NCBI GenBank assembly: GCA_008360955.1
Contig: LUCM01008772.1
Span: 7,801-71,800 of the forward strand
Reading direction: 5' to 3'
Length of the DNA stretch: 64,000 nucleotides
Source of the DNA: Fasciolopsis buskii
Lineage: Eukaryota; Platyhelminthes; Trematoda; Plagiorchiida; Fasciolidae
Shown here in pieces: positions 12,351-25,473 of this stretch (position 1 is its first letter; each line of letters starts with the position of its first letter). The position numbers and the translations under genes were made by a program. The notes beneath the pieces are model-generated. The model saw only the letters and a program-made list of their open reading frames with translations. It did no database searches and was not told the DNA's origin.

Positions 12351-15300
12351 GCCGCTCATCTCGGATGAAAAGCACCCCAAACATTGTTGATACCTTCAAC
12401 AGAAACAAGCCTGGTATGATAGCCCCTTTTTGCCAGACACAATACTCACGTCTCCAGTAGCACGTGTTTCATCGTGATTAAAATAAGGGCACTATAAATA
12501 AACTCTTCTAGTATCAGTAAACTATCGTCCAGAACATTTAAAAAATGAAAGGTTTAGAGTGGTTTCAATAAGAAATCGGAAGGAGAGCCGGCTGCGAGAA
12601 AACCCGTGGAGATTCGCAGTTTTAGTACTGATAGGAAGGCAATAACTTTCTTACACACTTCGTTTACCGGCGAGGCAGATATTTGATCAAGAAAAGCGAA
12701 AGAAGGAACCACCTCCCGAATGATTTAAGTGTGATGCTGGTATTTTTTAATGTCAAATGCACAGACTTTTGTACAGCAAACAACAATCACTGCAGCGGGA
12801 ATTCGGAATTCCGCTGACGAAATCATAAAGCATCTCAAAGCAGATGCGTCTGTGCATGCATATCACACGTATTCAGACATAAGGGCCGAAGAATGGCATA
12901 AGTATGCTTAACTATTCCGAAAAGCACCCAGGAAGAGCCTCCCATCTTGCGAGTGAATTGGCAGCTATTGATCAGATCATCCATAAATGATGAAATGCGC
13001 TTGACAGCAAGTGATTTTAATCCTGAATGCTACTGAAGAGTTGATCCAGATAACAATGTGTAGTCTGCTGCTTCCAACACAAGGGATAGTCAACGTGGCA
13101 TTTATTCTGGATTGCATTAGAAAAATGGCATCACCATACCTTAATTACGTTGGCACAGATAAAGGTAAATCGGTTTCTTGAAAGCAGCTTAATTTCCATG
13201 TGATTCTTTCAGGCTATTAGGACTCTAGATGAATTGGGTAACTGTACTACGAAATTTATTTTGAAGTATTTGCCTTTCTAATCGCTTTGCAACAGACAAC
13301 GGAATAATTGCTGGTAAGTTTAACTAACGGTTCAAAATGGAAACTGACTTCCTGCCTTCTATATTTCACATTTGACGGTTAAATTGCTATTTTTCATACA
13401 TTTCATACAAAAGCGTTTAAATCAACTGCATAATATGACACACGTTTTATGCATAGAAATGTTCGTTGTACTTAAACGAACACAGAATACAGGTATATTC
13501 GCCAAGTAAATCGCAATACAACCATACAATTTCCTCTCAATATTTTCATTTGGTTTCGCGGACCATAAGGATATCGGGCATATATATAAAATGAATCACC
13601 GTGGCAAAACGGTGTAAGTTTTTAAGTGGCTCAAGATGCTCGCGGGTTCCCGACTGATGGCGTTCCTCGCCCCATCTTAGCCCTTTATTTCGGTGCGATG
13701 TGATTGCGAAACTCCTACGTTACGGTGGCAATTTTCAGGAATAACTGTTTCTAAGAATTAATTTTGTTTTGCCTATCAGCTGAATGAATGAATGTCTTCA
13801 CGGTTCAAACAAATAAACCCGGAATCTTCAACCGCATAAGTTTGAATAACGTATCTCTACTAAAACAACAGTATTTAATAACCCAGGGCCACAAGTGGAA
13901 GATATTAAATGCAACTTTGAGGCGACAATCTCGCAATCATTAACCATTGGCAACCCTAAATTTATAGTCATTTAAGCTTTTCCTTAAACAAATTTAATAG
14001 TTTCTGTGAACGATCTGGAAATTTTTATCCTAATTACAGCGTCCTAAAGATGCTTTGAGGCTTAGCAAATCATATAGCTAGAATGCTCGATAACTAAACG
14101 ATTTGTGAAGTCTCTTATCGAGACGACATTCAAAAGACAGTTCTGAATTGAAACATTTTACTATTTTTCGAATACATCTTTATGTGAATTACAGATAATT
14201 TCTACCTGTAACTGAGCCGAAGCAATTCAGAAGAAACGCAATTTTTTAGACCGTCGTTTTGGTGCCTTTTTCAATACAAATATTTCTTGTCTATTCGATA
14301 AATAGTAATAGTGTTAAAATATCACGATTTGTTGAAACTTATGGACTGTCATCTTTTCCTTGGCTTTGGTTTTAATTTGCATCTTACATCACACTTCCCA
14401 ACTAAACGGGAGCATCGGTGGGTTCTGATCAAACAAATCAGCTGGGTATTAAATTGGAAAGTAGTCTCGAGTGGGTCCGATCTGAAATTTTTCTGTTTAC
14501 TTAGAAAAATAACATTTCTTAAGAAAATTCCACTTTACGGACACTGCATCGTTTAGGTTTTATTTTTAACGAATATGAAGTATCACGTGTTTGCCTACCC
14601 GTCAAATATGATTCCTGGTTTCAGTCCCAGCGATTTTTCAGCTCCGTAAACAAATGTTAACAAATCCTGAAATCGGATAAACAAAAATGTGCACACACAT
14701 CCAGACGCTGTCGGAAACCTCACAGTTTTATCTCCGCTGTGAATAGGAAAAAGGTTCATTTTTTCGGCCTCCATACAAAGATGAACTAGGATATGGTCAT
14801 AGGTTGAACGCGTTCCACCCAATCCAGGCGACTGCATAGTGAACATCTGTCTTTCAGTCCAATACATACGTTTTTGTACATGATTTATGGTTGTATTATT
14901 TACTAACTAGACTCTACCAACAAACTATAAACTGACCGTTGGCTTCCTTGAGCAGAAATACTGGTGTGATTGATGAATTGCGCAGTTAGTAATAGTTGTC
15001 TGTCCCAAGTTCCGTGTTTGAGCAGAACAAAATGGAACACAAATCAGAAACAGCGATTAACATTATTAAGGATTCAGTCCACGCATGTCTGGCATATGTT
15101 TGCCTTTGAGAGAAGACACGCAGTGCCTCATGAATCTGCGCTTTTCTAATGCTTCGCACAAGGACAGAATAAAGAAAAACTATTTCGATCATTTGCAGGG
15201 CTGCATATCTTGCTCAAGGGTAAGCGAGAATAACCTATGGTCAACGAAATTTGAGTTGGCATTTATTTGCATGAATTATAAAATAATAGTTTGCTATCAA

Positions 15301-18300
15301 ATTTCAGCCATACTTGACCAATTCCAGTGAACCCTGATCGGTTTTTCTCCTGGATGACCAAAAAAGTTGGTTTTTGCTAGCAACGTTTAGCAACAAGCAA
15401 CTTGTGAATGCATAAAAGTATTTCCGTTCTAAGGTGTCCAATCATGTACTCTGTAACACACTTTCGACTACCAAGCTCGCTCACATCAAGACCAACCCGA
15501 AATTTACCATGGAATTATTAGTGAACTCATCAACATCCAGAAAAGCTTTGAGATATGAACCAGAATTGTTTAATGGGTGAAAAGGGGAATAGTTTAGTTG
15601 ATTTATTGTCATACAAGTCGGGAAAATGGAAATTAAATACTTCAGTGAGTGATCACTTCTTTAACCGATCACGTCATTGCTGCAGACAGGGAAACCGTCA
15701 TTTTGTATACCGCATAAATCATGATTTCCGCATATACAAACTGTGTAAGACATTCAGAAGAAATGAACTTACGGCCAACTACTTACATTAACTGAAATTT
15801 ACGCCTTGCAGTGGCAAAACGTCCCAGGCATACGTTCACATATTTACCATTAGTATCAATAAGCGCCTCAAAAACTCCAACAGTCAAAGTAAAAATGGCA
15901 TCCCTAGAACTAGAAAAGCCATCTGGCTCGAAAATGCCGTAAAACGGATGAGGTCGATTTTGCTTGTATAATTTAACCATAATGAGGCCAACAGTGAACC
16001 AAAATGAAGCGTGAAATTCTCCCAGATGCAAACTACTGAAGCCAAATGGTTATTTGAGTTCCATTCAATATGTACTGGGATAGTCCGGTGGAGACTAAAA
16101 TATCCCAGTCCATGTGTTACACGTAAGACCGTCACCTGCAACAATAGAACGGGGAATATATTTCTAATAATCTATCGGGACCAATTTTGTCGACAAATTA
16201 ATAATCACATAACTTTCTAATTGAGTGACACCAAAAACAACCATTCCTGACAAAGAACCAGTATCGATCGATGAATTCCTACAAAAGTCCTCTTGTGTCC
16301 AGTTATCTGGTTCAATGAGAAATAACAAAGAAAAAAACCATTTCCGTCATTTTGCAACTCAACATATAAGGTTTAAATGAAATAACAATTTACTTTTTGG
16401 ATGAACGGAAATTAACTATGGAGGAAATTTAAATAATTGAAAACAACGAATTCAGTAAGAAAATGTAGGACCAAGATTGGAGTAGAAGGTAACGAGAATA
16501 ATTATTCAGGATGCAAGTTGCAAAACTAACTAACGTGACCATTTCTCCGAGCAGAAGATTACAATCCATTGAAAAGTCTAATTTTCGATGGGATATTTGT
16601 CCAGGAACAGGATCATATGATAACCGTTTTGAGGCTCCTTATCTTAACATACACGCATATGAGATAGAAAGAACCGAAGCTACAATAACAGTGAACAAGT
16701 ACATCGCAAGCCCTTCTCGGTGTTGAAAGCATTAGGGCTTTTTGCTTATAAACTATTTTAAATTGATAAACATTCCTTCCAACTTTAATGCACCCCAAGA
16801 TGTGCAGATGACAGAAAAAGGTGAGATTTTGAGTCAAGCGATACAACAAAACTGTTTACCTTGCAGGATGTCTGCCAATTATGAACCATGGGAAATAAAT
16901 GCATTGCCCTCGCGAATGCACCGCAAGGTTTTATGAGGATTACTAATCGAAGATTTTGGGATTTATCCAGAAACCACTTCAAAAGACCTAGTAACTGACA
17001 AGTTCATGTCCCAAGCTCTAACGATTAGATAAATGCAATCAATTTATGCAGAATAAACGGGCACAAAGAATAGGAAAAAGGAAATAATGTCAGTTTTGGT
17101 TACATGAACGGGGGTAATGAGAATTACATGGAAACTTACTTATGTCAAATAATGTTTGGTTAGGTAGGTCAACAACAATTCAAGAACAGCCGTCAAGAAC
17201 AATCATGAATATTTTCGAGTTTTTGTTCTTCCTAGTTGCAGGTTTATGGATAATTTTTATTTAAATTCAGACCAAGAATAGGTAACCAATTAGTTAAGAT
17301 ACAAACAAGCAATGTTTTACAATAGATCGCTCAGTCTGACTTTTGACGTGAACATGACATATCTTACTATCGAATCCATCTATGGGTTATGTTCGGATGT
17401 CGATCTTTTTCAACCATCAAATTGCTGAACTTCTTTGATAAAGTTGGGATTTTTCCTGTTATCCTAATAAACTTAGTGTAAGAAATGTAAACTAAATGAC
17501 TATTTCATTATCTGCCCTGACCAACAAGCAGCATTTAAATCCCAGTGGCAATCCTTGAGCTATGTACAAAAATCAATCATCATAACGTTATCACCAAGAA
17601 ACTGAGAGTAATTCGGGGAAGAATGATTCTGGGTTGAACATCTTAACAATTACGCTTTACGAAACTTCACCGTCATTACTGTGGAAGTTGAGGGAGAGTT
17701 GTTGGCGTTCAAATTACGATGATTTCCATGCAGAACAAAAGAACTGCAAACGTAAAATATTTGGAATTGGAATTAATATAAAATATTCGGTCATTCAAGT
17801 TAATGGCGTTTCGGATATCCAAACCAGCAGAAAAATCGGCCCAATCACATGTCACAGGAAATGATGCGTCACTGGGAGGTCAATGGGAAGACCGTAATAG
17901 AACGGAAACTAGTTCGAGCTATATTTACAGCTCATAAGTTTATACGCGAAGTTGGGAATATTCCGATTGGTGGGATAACTTTCGTCTATTCGCCTTAACG
18001 AACTGTTTGGATTTCACGGTGGTTTTTTATCACCGTTTTCAGAGGTCGCTTTTTCAGACAAGCCAGTGTGATGCTTGCTGGACTTGCTGACGAGACTTGC
18101 ACATGGATTCACCACAATAAGTCTTAAGTCGTTCCTCTATCTTGAGTTAATAGCTGGCGCCGTATGTTCAGTAACCTCCTAACATTTTGTACAGAATTTT
18201 GAATACTTTGTTCATTGGAATTATCCGTTGGTATGCTATGTTAAATGTGAATTATAAACTATAAACAAATTCACAGTATTGTTAATGTCAGCTTCATGCC

Positions 18301-20937
18301 CAGGTGTGATTTATTTAGGTAACAACTTTACCCACTCATAGTCGTTGAATTGGAGTGCAATGGTTTTTGTCAAAAAAACATGCCGTCCAATAAATCTGTC
18401 ATTGTATCGCTTTGGCTAATTTTATGAAAATGCTTAGCAGCTGGGAGGCGGTTACGATGCAAATCTTTTTGTTCACTCCACGAAACGTGAAACTGGTTCT
18501 GATAATTATTGTGATGAATACCACCTATTATTTTTTATTTTCTATGTAATAGCCTTGCGACAACCAGGAAAACGTAAGTTAGGTCCACGTTGCTTTATAG
18601 CACATCCAAAGCATTATTTTTAATACATTTGAAATTAAGGCTGTTTCACCAACAAAGATAATATGGTACAACTTAAATAACATTCGCAAGTTGTTTACAA
18701 AGCCATCGACATCAGCCGCTATTAACCATGGTTTCGTGTCTCGTATCGACGGCAAAACCTCATCGCATTCATGTTAAGTTACTTTGCGGAAATCATCCCA
18801 GTCTATTGGATATCCAGTGTACTTGGTTTTGTTTCCGATGGCTAATTTCCAACAAACGCATGCCACGCAGTATTGGCAGAGTACTTTTGCATGAAACTTC
18901 TCGAATATATCACAACGAAGCAAATTAATGATCATCTGCATTGGCCACTTATCGTATTCGTTGTTCAAACTTCGTTTACGAATATGTGTAGACCATTGTG
19001 CAGGCGCACTTCCCCGAGGAAATTTAGTGCACCTGATTTAGCAAATATCTGTTATAAATTAACACTTGTCTCAAATGATCATCTTGTCTTGCCTTATACA
19101 ACAATTATATTTGGATCCAAGCGACGATTTTTACTTGCATCTATTTTTAAGAATCAAAGGAGTGATAATCCAGGAAAGGGCATTACCTTTTTGACTAGTG
19201 CTTGTACCAGGCATTGTGAAACATGCGGGCGGTAGCTTTGGATACGAATAGCCCTAATGTCATTTTAAACTCAGTTGCGTTTCATTATGCGCTAGCAAAG
19301 AAATTAAGCAGCTATTGTGAATGAATATATCCTTGGGAGCATTTTCATTCCTAGACAATTCCGTCTAAGCACAATGAGAAAACAGTTTGATGAACAAGCT
19401 CGTTTTCAGTGATTTGTACCCATGCCATTACATGAGTATAAATTTGAAAAGAATTCAGTTTAGAAAAGACTGGATTAGTCAGATGAAAATATGGGTGGGG
19501 AAGCGACTTGTGGAGTTAGTTAGTTGTTTTATTTTCAATGGTTTGCACTGAGACGGAAGGTGGGCCAGGGGAGTTGAAGCACAACCACAAATCCAGTCCT
19601 TCCTTAAGTGAATTATTTCCAAATATATAGTGGTGCAATGGCATGAGTATTTCATGGTGAGCACATAGCCAAGAGCTTCTCAAAGAAAGCAAACTTTTCG
19701 TCTGCTCTATTGAAAACAAGAAGTTGCTGCGCTCTCAGATAAATATCTGTTATTCGTGACTGTTGCCGGTGACCTCTTAGTTTATATCGCACGCACCTGA
19801 ATCGACCAACCTGTCATAGACTTTGATCGAGCACTCGAACTGTATGTCTTCTGTTACCAGTCTTCTATTGTGTCCCTGGCCCACTGAGACTGTTTATCCG
19901 ATCCACATTGCACGCCAAGGTGTGGTCTGGACTTAGGCGCATTTTATTCGTCTTTTATGAAATTGAAAGCAAAATTACCATGGTAATTCGAAACTGTCGG
20001 TAAGGAATTGACCGCGGATGAAGAGCCCAGCTTTACTAATGAATTTCCGTTGTCATTGTCATTATTTATAGCGTATTATCTATCAATGTTTATTCACTAA
20101 CGTCTGTATTTTTCCAGCAGAAAGCCACTTAGTTGAAATTTATCTGAAAGATTAAATATCTAATCTTCAATTAATTGGTTGTCATCATGTGTTTTTCGCT
20201 GGCTTTCAGACAAAGGTAATTTATACGCTTCCCTTAGTCAAATGAACTGCATTGAACTTCATTACATAATGATCTTGTACAGTCTTAGATTAAAAGCTAA
20301 CGGTAAACCGCTCATCCATCTTCTTCTTCTATAGGTTACGTAAATCACTTAAACTGTATCCGAAACATTGCAACTCATTTGGCAAATATTCCGCCGTCTC
20401 AGAAAAGCAGAAAAACACTTTATTGAACGAAACTTTAATCAAAAAACGCTTAATTGATGGAGCTATGGACGGAGGATCCCGAAAATAAGAGGTTAATTCC
20501 TAAAAGCCTTCGATCAGCTAAAAATTGCCTCAATATCTGCATATGGGAAATAGAAAAGGGAGATATCAGAAAAGAAATAAGTAAATAACGTTTTACATTT
20601 TTATGCCACAATTAAAAATTCACATTGAGCAGGTGATCTCTGGAAAACTTTCTGAAGTTGAATGCCCTCAAATTGCAAAATAAGAAAATAATAGACCTTT
20701 GTGGTGGCTGCGTGAGACTTCATTCAATGTTTTTAAGCGAGACACATCCTGATAATAAACTATTCACCCAAATACTCACGACTGACCTCAGTCGAATGTT
20801 CTTAAAATGGAAATCAGTTTTTCATTAGTGTCATTTTTTCAAAGTAATCACGTTGTAAGCTGTCACATTATATTATTAGTTTAATTATAAATGCATATTT
20901 TACAAAGAGAAAGCAAAGAGTTCTTAGTACATTTGTT
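12351..20937. other. AT-rich stretch without a supported gene
   Basis: There are only short open frames on both strands (none above 120 codons) with no recognisable domain, and no transposon block, tRNA or long repeat that I can see. A run of exons from an intron-rich gene could hide here undetected. Confidence 0.5.
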
Positions 20938-22761
20938 TTATATGCAAGTTTGAACATGGTCAACAACAAATATATTGAGCGCTCCGTATTGTGTTTGCAC
21001 GTTTTTGCGAAGGTGCAACTTCGACTTAAAGAAATGCACATGCCTGCCCTCAGGCATTTCGACTAAAGTGCCTGTTTCTATTTTGAACCGTAAACATCCT
21101 TCGCGGTGGATGTATTGCAAGGGGATTTGCCCTAAAAACACCTATTCTACATGTTCTCGACAACACTAAGCTCGCTTTTCAGTTTGGTTATATCTTGCAG
21201 TGTGACTTCGGAATTGATTAGTTTGGCTGCGAAAGCGACGTTGGCAACAGATTGCCGGGTTAATTGCTTCCCAAAGGCTGTCGTATCGAAATTTGGCAGT
21301 TTCCTGTCCAACAGTTTTTTACAAATCGTAAATATATTTTCAAGAATTTTGTACATTTGCCCTGTTAAGTATAAAAATGAAAGCGAACAACCGTAAGCAC
21401 TGCTACCCCAAAACAAGGAAACTGAAGCGACGAAGAAATGCATTCTTATTTTTGCTGACAATTGCTATTGACCTCTGTTTATCAAACCATTTGATGTTCA
21501 CAGAATATATTTCCTTTACTAAGCGAAGTAAGTGCGCAGTCATTCAGATTCGAAATCATCGGAAAAATTGCTCACTGCCTATTGTATAACGGAGATTATT
21601 TTACTGGTTAAAAGACTTGTAGGAATTTCAAGCACCATTTTGTCATCGTGGTTGAAATAAACGTTATGCTTACCATGGATTGCATCTCTCCTATTTAAAG
21701 TATTGGAAAACGATCCCAAAAGTAAGCACATGTTTATTCGTTATATTCAATTGCTGATCAAAACATTATTGTTGAAAGGCTCGTTATATAATGCAGATAA
21801 AGAGACAGAAGTGTCATTCAAAAAGCATCTCAATAATCAGTTCTTTCAACCTGGTGCAGAGTTTATAAGGAGCTATTTCTGTGTTGAAATTGAAGTTATT
21901 GCTTTCGAAAGCTTCTTCGTAACGAGATTGCCCCCGGGATTTTTGTTAGAAAGACTTTTGCTCAAACGGCACCATCTAACACGCATTATCGCTTGCCCAC
22001 GCGAAATAGCAACGGGATATATTTTTAAGCCCAAGTAACTTTTAGAGGCTAGATTTGTAGGCACGCAGACGGCAAATCGACGAACAAACAGTCCTCTTTT
22101 GACCACTGGATATAGTGTCAGCTTTGGATGATCTGATCTAAGTGGGAATGACTGAATTTCAATTCCGGCACGTGATTTCGCATGTTTGGGTATAAAATGC
22201 CCTAAAAACATTTTACGCTGCACTTTCGAACCACCGTTTGATAAATGTGGCATTAGAGTCGGATTAGAAGCTTGAATAGTAATCAGTAACTGACAGTCTA
22301 GTTTCACGTTGATCACAACGATCTCATTTTGATGGAATGAGGCCTGATGAGCCGCTCGAAGCAAGCGTCGAATAAATTTTCTTAAGGATTTGACTAGTGC
22401 TCTTGATAAAATTATCCATTTGTACCTCATATGGTAAATGGTTACAATGGTATGTCAATATTTTGTATAGTGCTCTGTCATAAGGCGCGTTACAAAATGA
22501 TCTGAAAAGCATTGTGTGTGCACCTCGCAGACCAAAAATCCTCGAAATGTCCAGTTCTCTTGGTCGCGCTTGTTCGACTGCAAATTCAAATACGATTTCA
22601 TGCTGAGTAAACAAACGCTTTTTCTTTATCCAGTCAATCTTGTGAATTAAACTATTCTTCCTGCAATCCAACTTGCGACTGCTGTTAAGGTCTGACATGA
22701 CGACCATTGTAATGACTTTCGCTTTTTTCAGAATATTCGAGGGTGAGACAATGTTCGACAA
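20938..22761 (-). other. island of overlapping unassigned open frames
   Basis: Minus-strand frames of 67 (20938-21141), 104 (21147-21461), 185 (21873-22430) and 145 codons (22324-22761) follow one another, with a 111-codon plus-strand frame at 21703-22038. The 185-codon frame is longer than I would expect by chance in DNA of this composition. It is basic and rich in Ser, Leu and Arg, with no motif I recognise. A minus-strand acceptor-like pyrimidine tract ending in ACAG (about 21361-21375) precedes a helical, Lys-rich stretch. It could be exons of an unknown gene, an old unrecognised element, or chance. Confidence 0.25.
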
Positions 22762-23479
22762 AACTGGAATTTCTTAGAAAATATTTTCTCGTCCATTGGT
22801 GGATCTGTACTTTCTTACATCGGTCTTCCTTTTGTGTATTTCAGTCGTCCTTTTGATCCTGCTGCCTGGATATGCAATATGTCGGCAGAAAACCGCTTGG
22901 CATGGTTGAATTTGTTCTTCGTATTCTTCGTGCATCTATCACAATTATTTGAACCAATTTCCTTCATCGTTTTGTTTGTTTGAAACGTAGTTATAGTTTA
23001 AGAATAAATTTGTGTCAAAAATTACATTGAAAACAAGCACTTTGATTTATATTTAATCAAAAGCAAACGAAAACTAAAAGGAAGAGGATTAAAAAGGAAA
23101 CTGTACAGGGCGCATGTATAACGAGAATCCGAAAAAAGGAAAGTAAATCGACACGGATGGCTCTGTGTCAAAATCATTCGGATATTAGCAGGTATGCTCA
23201 ACGTCTAAAGGCCGGTACAAATAATGGCGAGAGTCAGTTTGGAGCACTTTTGGTAATTGTATACATGGTGAATGCGTCTGTTCCAAAACTGCATGGGTGC
23301 TAGTGAAATAATAATAATGACCCGCCCATGTCAAACTGTTTTGCTTGTGTATAGCAATCGAGCAAAGTTCAACAGGAAACTTTTAAAGTGAAGACAGAGA
23401 GGGGTTTTGGAGAGTAATTCCTGACCGCTGTTTAAAAATCTTAGATATTATGGTCCATTACTGATCGAGCCTGAACAAA
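22762..23479. other. non-coding stretch downstream of the CR1-like element
   Basis: This lies on the 3' side of the minus-strand CR1-like element. I see no open frame of note. The part nearest 23479 may be decayed 3' sequence of that element. Confidence 0.4.
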
Positions 23480-24123
23480 TAATATTAGGACAGTCGTTAC
23501 CTTTCTACCTCACCCCATTGGACCGTGACAAACGGCTGTTCAGAACTGCATCCTGAAGCAAACAAGAAACACTAACCAACGGATTAGAAGATTTGCCGCC
23601 CTATTTTGTGCACTGGGTTCGGTTAGCAAAGTGATCAGATAGCTATACTAATAAATGCCTGAGACAACCAAATGCTTCCACGTTGCGAAGTAGAAGAGTT
23701 TATGAGACGGAATCAAACAAATGCGAATAGTCTAGAAAGGTGCAACGCACGGATTCCATCGATGCAAGTTGGGACTCAAAAATATGCTGAATGAGGTAGG
23801 CCACGGCGTCCAAATTCGACCTGTCAGATTCACCAGCCAACTGAAAGAGGTCAGCAGGAGAATCCATATGATGTTAAGGCGAGGGGGCGAAAACGTTTCA
23901 CTGAAGCAGCAGAACTGCTAAATTTTGGGATGGAAATAATAGTGACGGATCTCCAGCAGTCAGGGATGGAAGACAAGCTTAATGGTGTGTTAATCAGAGA
24001 AGTGGATGGATTCTTCAGGGCCACGGCACCATTCCTTAAAATAGCTGAAGACAGACTGTCAGGTCCGACCCCTGTGGTAATTGTAAGTGGTACGGAGAAG
24101 GTAAAAAAATTTGTAGCAGTCAA
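23480..24123 (-). pseudogene. CR1-like reverse transcriptase fragment
   Basis: The first 90 codons show the entry block of LINE RT: GPDSLSSAILRN, a central LSLSSIPDCW, SVTIISIPK and FRPLALTS. After a stop the minus strand continues in other frames with a QLAG-SNRS-like motif, and then RCTFLDYSHLFDSVS (about 23704-23748), the motif A that holds the first catalytic aspartate. A further block resembling ANRTQCTK-GKSS-PLVS follows (about 23560-23640). Motif C (YADD) was not found. The frame breaks imply an inactive copy. Confidence 0.8.
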
Positions 24124-24555
24124 AACATTACCCTGTCCAAATATGACTGCGGTATTATTGGAATGATGATGAAAGCTTTATTATTGCTGTAAACATGCGC
24201 ACAACATTTCAGTTGTCTGTTTTTCTACTCACACAAAGGTCGACTGTCGTGCCATAGGGATCAGTTGTTGTTACCATTCAAGAGTTGGTTGGTGAACGTC
24301 ATATTGAGAGGCGTAATTTCAACTTTTATTAGTTTGAAAATCCACCACGTACGTGAGTTATTACGGGATTTGTAAAAGTGCTCCTTGCGTCTTCTTAGAG
24401 ATTTCAGTATCTGCGATGAGATACCGCTATTTGAGACAACACATATCATTGTTCGCATTGACCGTCTCTGTGAAAATTCTGGCACTGTCAATGAGCTGAG
24501 GTTCAAAGTAGAAACAAGAAGACGCTTGTGGAAGAGACTTGTGAGGAAGAGAAAC

Positions 24556-24686
24556 GTTTTTATTGTGAATGATATAATATTAATAACACAGCGTTGTTGG
24601 TAGATGTAACGCGCCAACGTTTCGACTACCGTGGGTAGTCTTTCACAACGCTGTGTTATTAATATTATATCATTCACAATAAAAAC
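24556..24686. repeat. perfect 42-bp inverted repeat with ribozyme-like loop
   Basis: Arms 24556-24597 and 24645-24686 are exact reverse complements, separated by 47 nt. On the minus strand the loop contains a second small hairpin (GACTACC/GGTAGTC, plus 24624-24640) followed by GAAACGTTGG, the 3' half of the dimer-type hammerhead seen in Penelope-like elements. The 5' core strand is not conserved, because the base before the small hairpin is GTGAAA. The repeat sits between the endonuclease and linker of the CR1-like ORF2, so it is probably a nested Penelope-derived insertion. Confidence 0.8.
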
Positions 24687-24960
24687 CAATACATGGCGCA
24701 TCGATTTTTCGATACACTCCTTACGTCGTTTGGTCCGGATATTTACAAACTGGTTACCAATCGAATTGCTCTGGGAAAAAAGAAGAGAAACGTTGTTGTG
24801 TGAAAAATTACGGAAGCAAATTTGGATTTCATTTGTTTGTTCGAAAGGATTGGAGGGTGACTGATGTGTGTCTCGGTGCTTAACAGAAGCAGATAATGTG
24901 CCCTGGTTGCGGTAGACGCACTTAGTTTCAGGGAAATGAAATCTGTTTGATACGAACTAT

Positions 24961-25473
24961 CTACCTCTGGTGAGAAGACAAAGCTGCGTCAAATCGACCA
25001 GTCAATGGCAGTGTTGATGCTTGGTTGAAATCGTCTGCAGTCATATGCATACTATCTTGAAGAAGAAGAGTAAATGCTGGAAAAGAATCGATATTTAGTT
25101 TTATGATATAAAGCGCAACGTATAGGTTAGTTATAATCTTACAGGTAAGGCGAGATAACCTGGGGTGAAACTGAGTTACGAAGCAGTCAGCGTCATCTGA
25201 AGTACGCATAAATAAATTTGAAATTGCCAGACCAGAATGCGTTTTTTCTGTTGCTACACGGGCTCCAGTTTTCTTGTGCGTAACACTGTCCTGCCGATGG
25301 AGTCTGAATGAACGATATCCGGGGTCACCCACAATTCTTGTATGCAGATGACACACGTGTGAACATGAATCAGTGATTAAAGTGCGAGGGGCAGATCCGA
25401 CATTTTTGTGAACAGAGAGCGAACGTTGGTACTCAACCATGCCTGGATGGATTTCTTGACCGGAAGGGTGCAC
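24961..25473 (-). pseudogene. CR1-like AP endonuclease domain fragment
   Basis: This is a 170-codon open frame. Around residues 45-62 it matches the loop where CR1-type endonucleases carry a short Glu-Thr motif followed by a proline-glycine-tyrosine stretch and an Arg-x-Asp/Gln-Arg segment (here GDPGYRSFRLHRQDS). The region near residues 140-150 corresponds to the GDFN motif, here degraded to TADDFNQ. The usual Glu at the first motif is lost. The domain would nick target DNA. The residues upstream of about 30 are not recognisable. Confidence 0.65.

Larger units (their letters stand above)
23480..25473 (-). mobile_element. CR1-like LINE ORF2, decayed, with a nested inverted repeat
   Basis: Reading the minus strand, an AP-type endonuclease (25473-24961) is followed by an endonuclease-RT linker (about 24555-24270, with ILKSLRRRKEHFYKSRNNS-like residues) and then reverse transcriptase (24123 to about 23480). 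This is the ORF2 order of CR1/Jockey-group LINEs. Endonuclease and linker are separated by sequence holding a perfect 42-bp inverted repeat (24556-24686) that belongs to neither domain, which suggests a later insertion. Stops and frame changes show the copy is dead. No ORF1 or 3' repeat tail was identified. Confidence 0.8.

Noticed and set aside
18873..19235. 120-codon plus-strand frame as a gene
   Set aside because: Length is within chance expectation and the sequence shows no motif.
21147..21461. Micro-intron joining the 104- and 67-codon frames
   Set aside because: The only apparent donor/acceptor pair gives a 19-nt intron that does not restore the reading frame.
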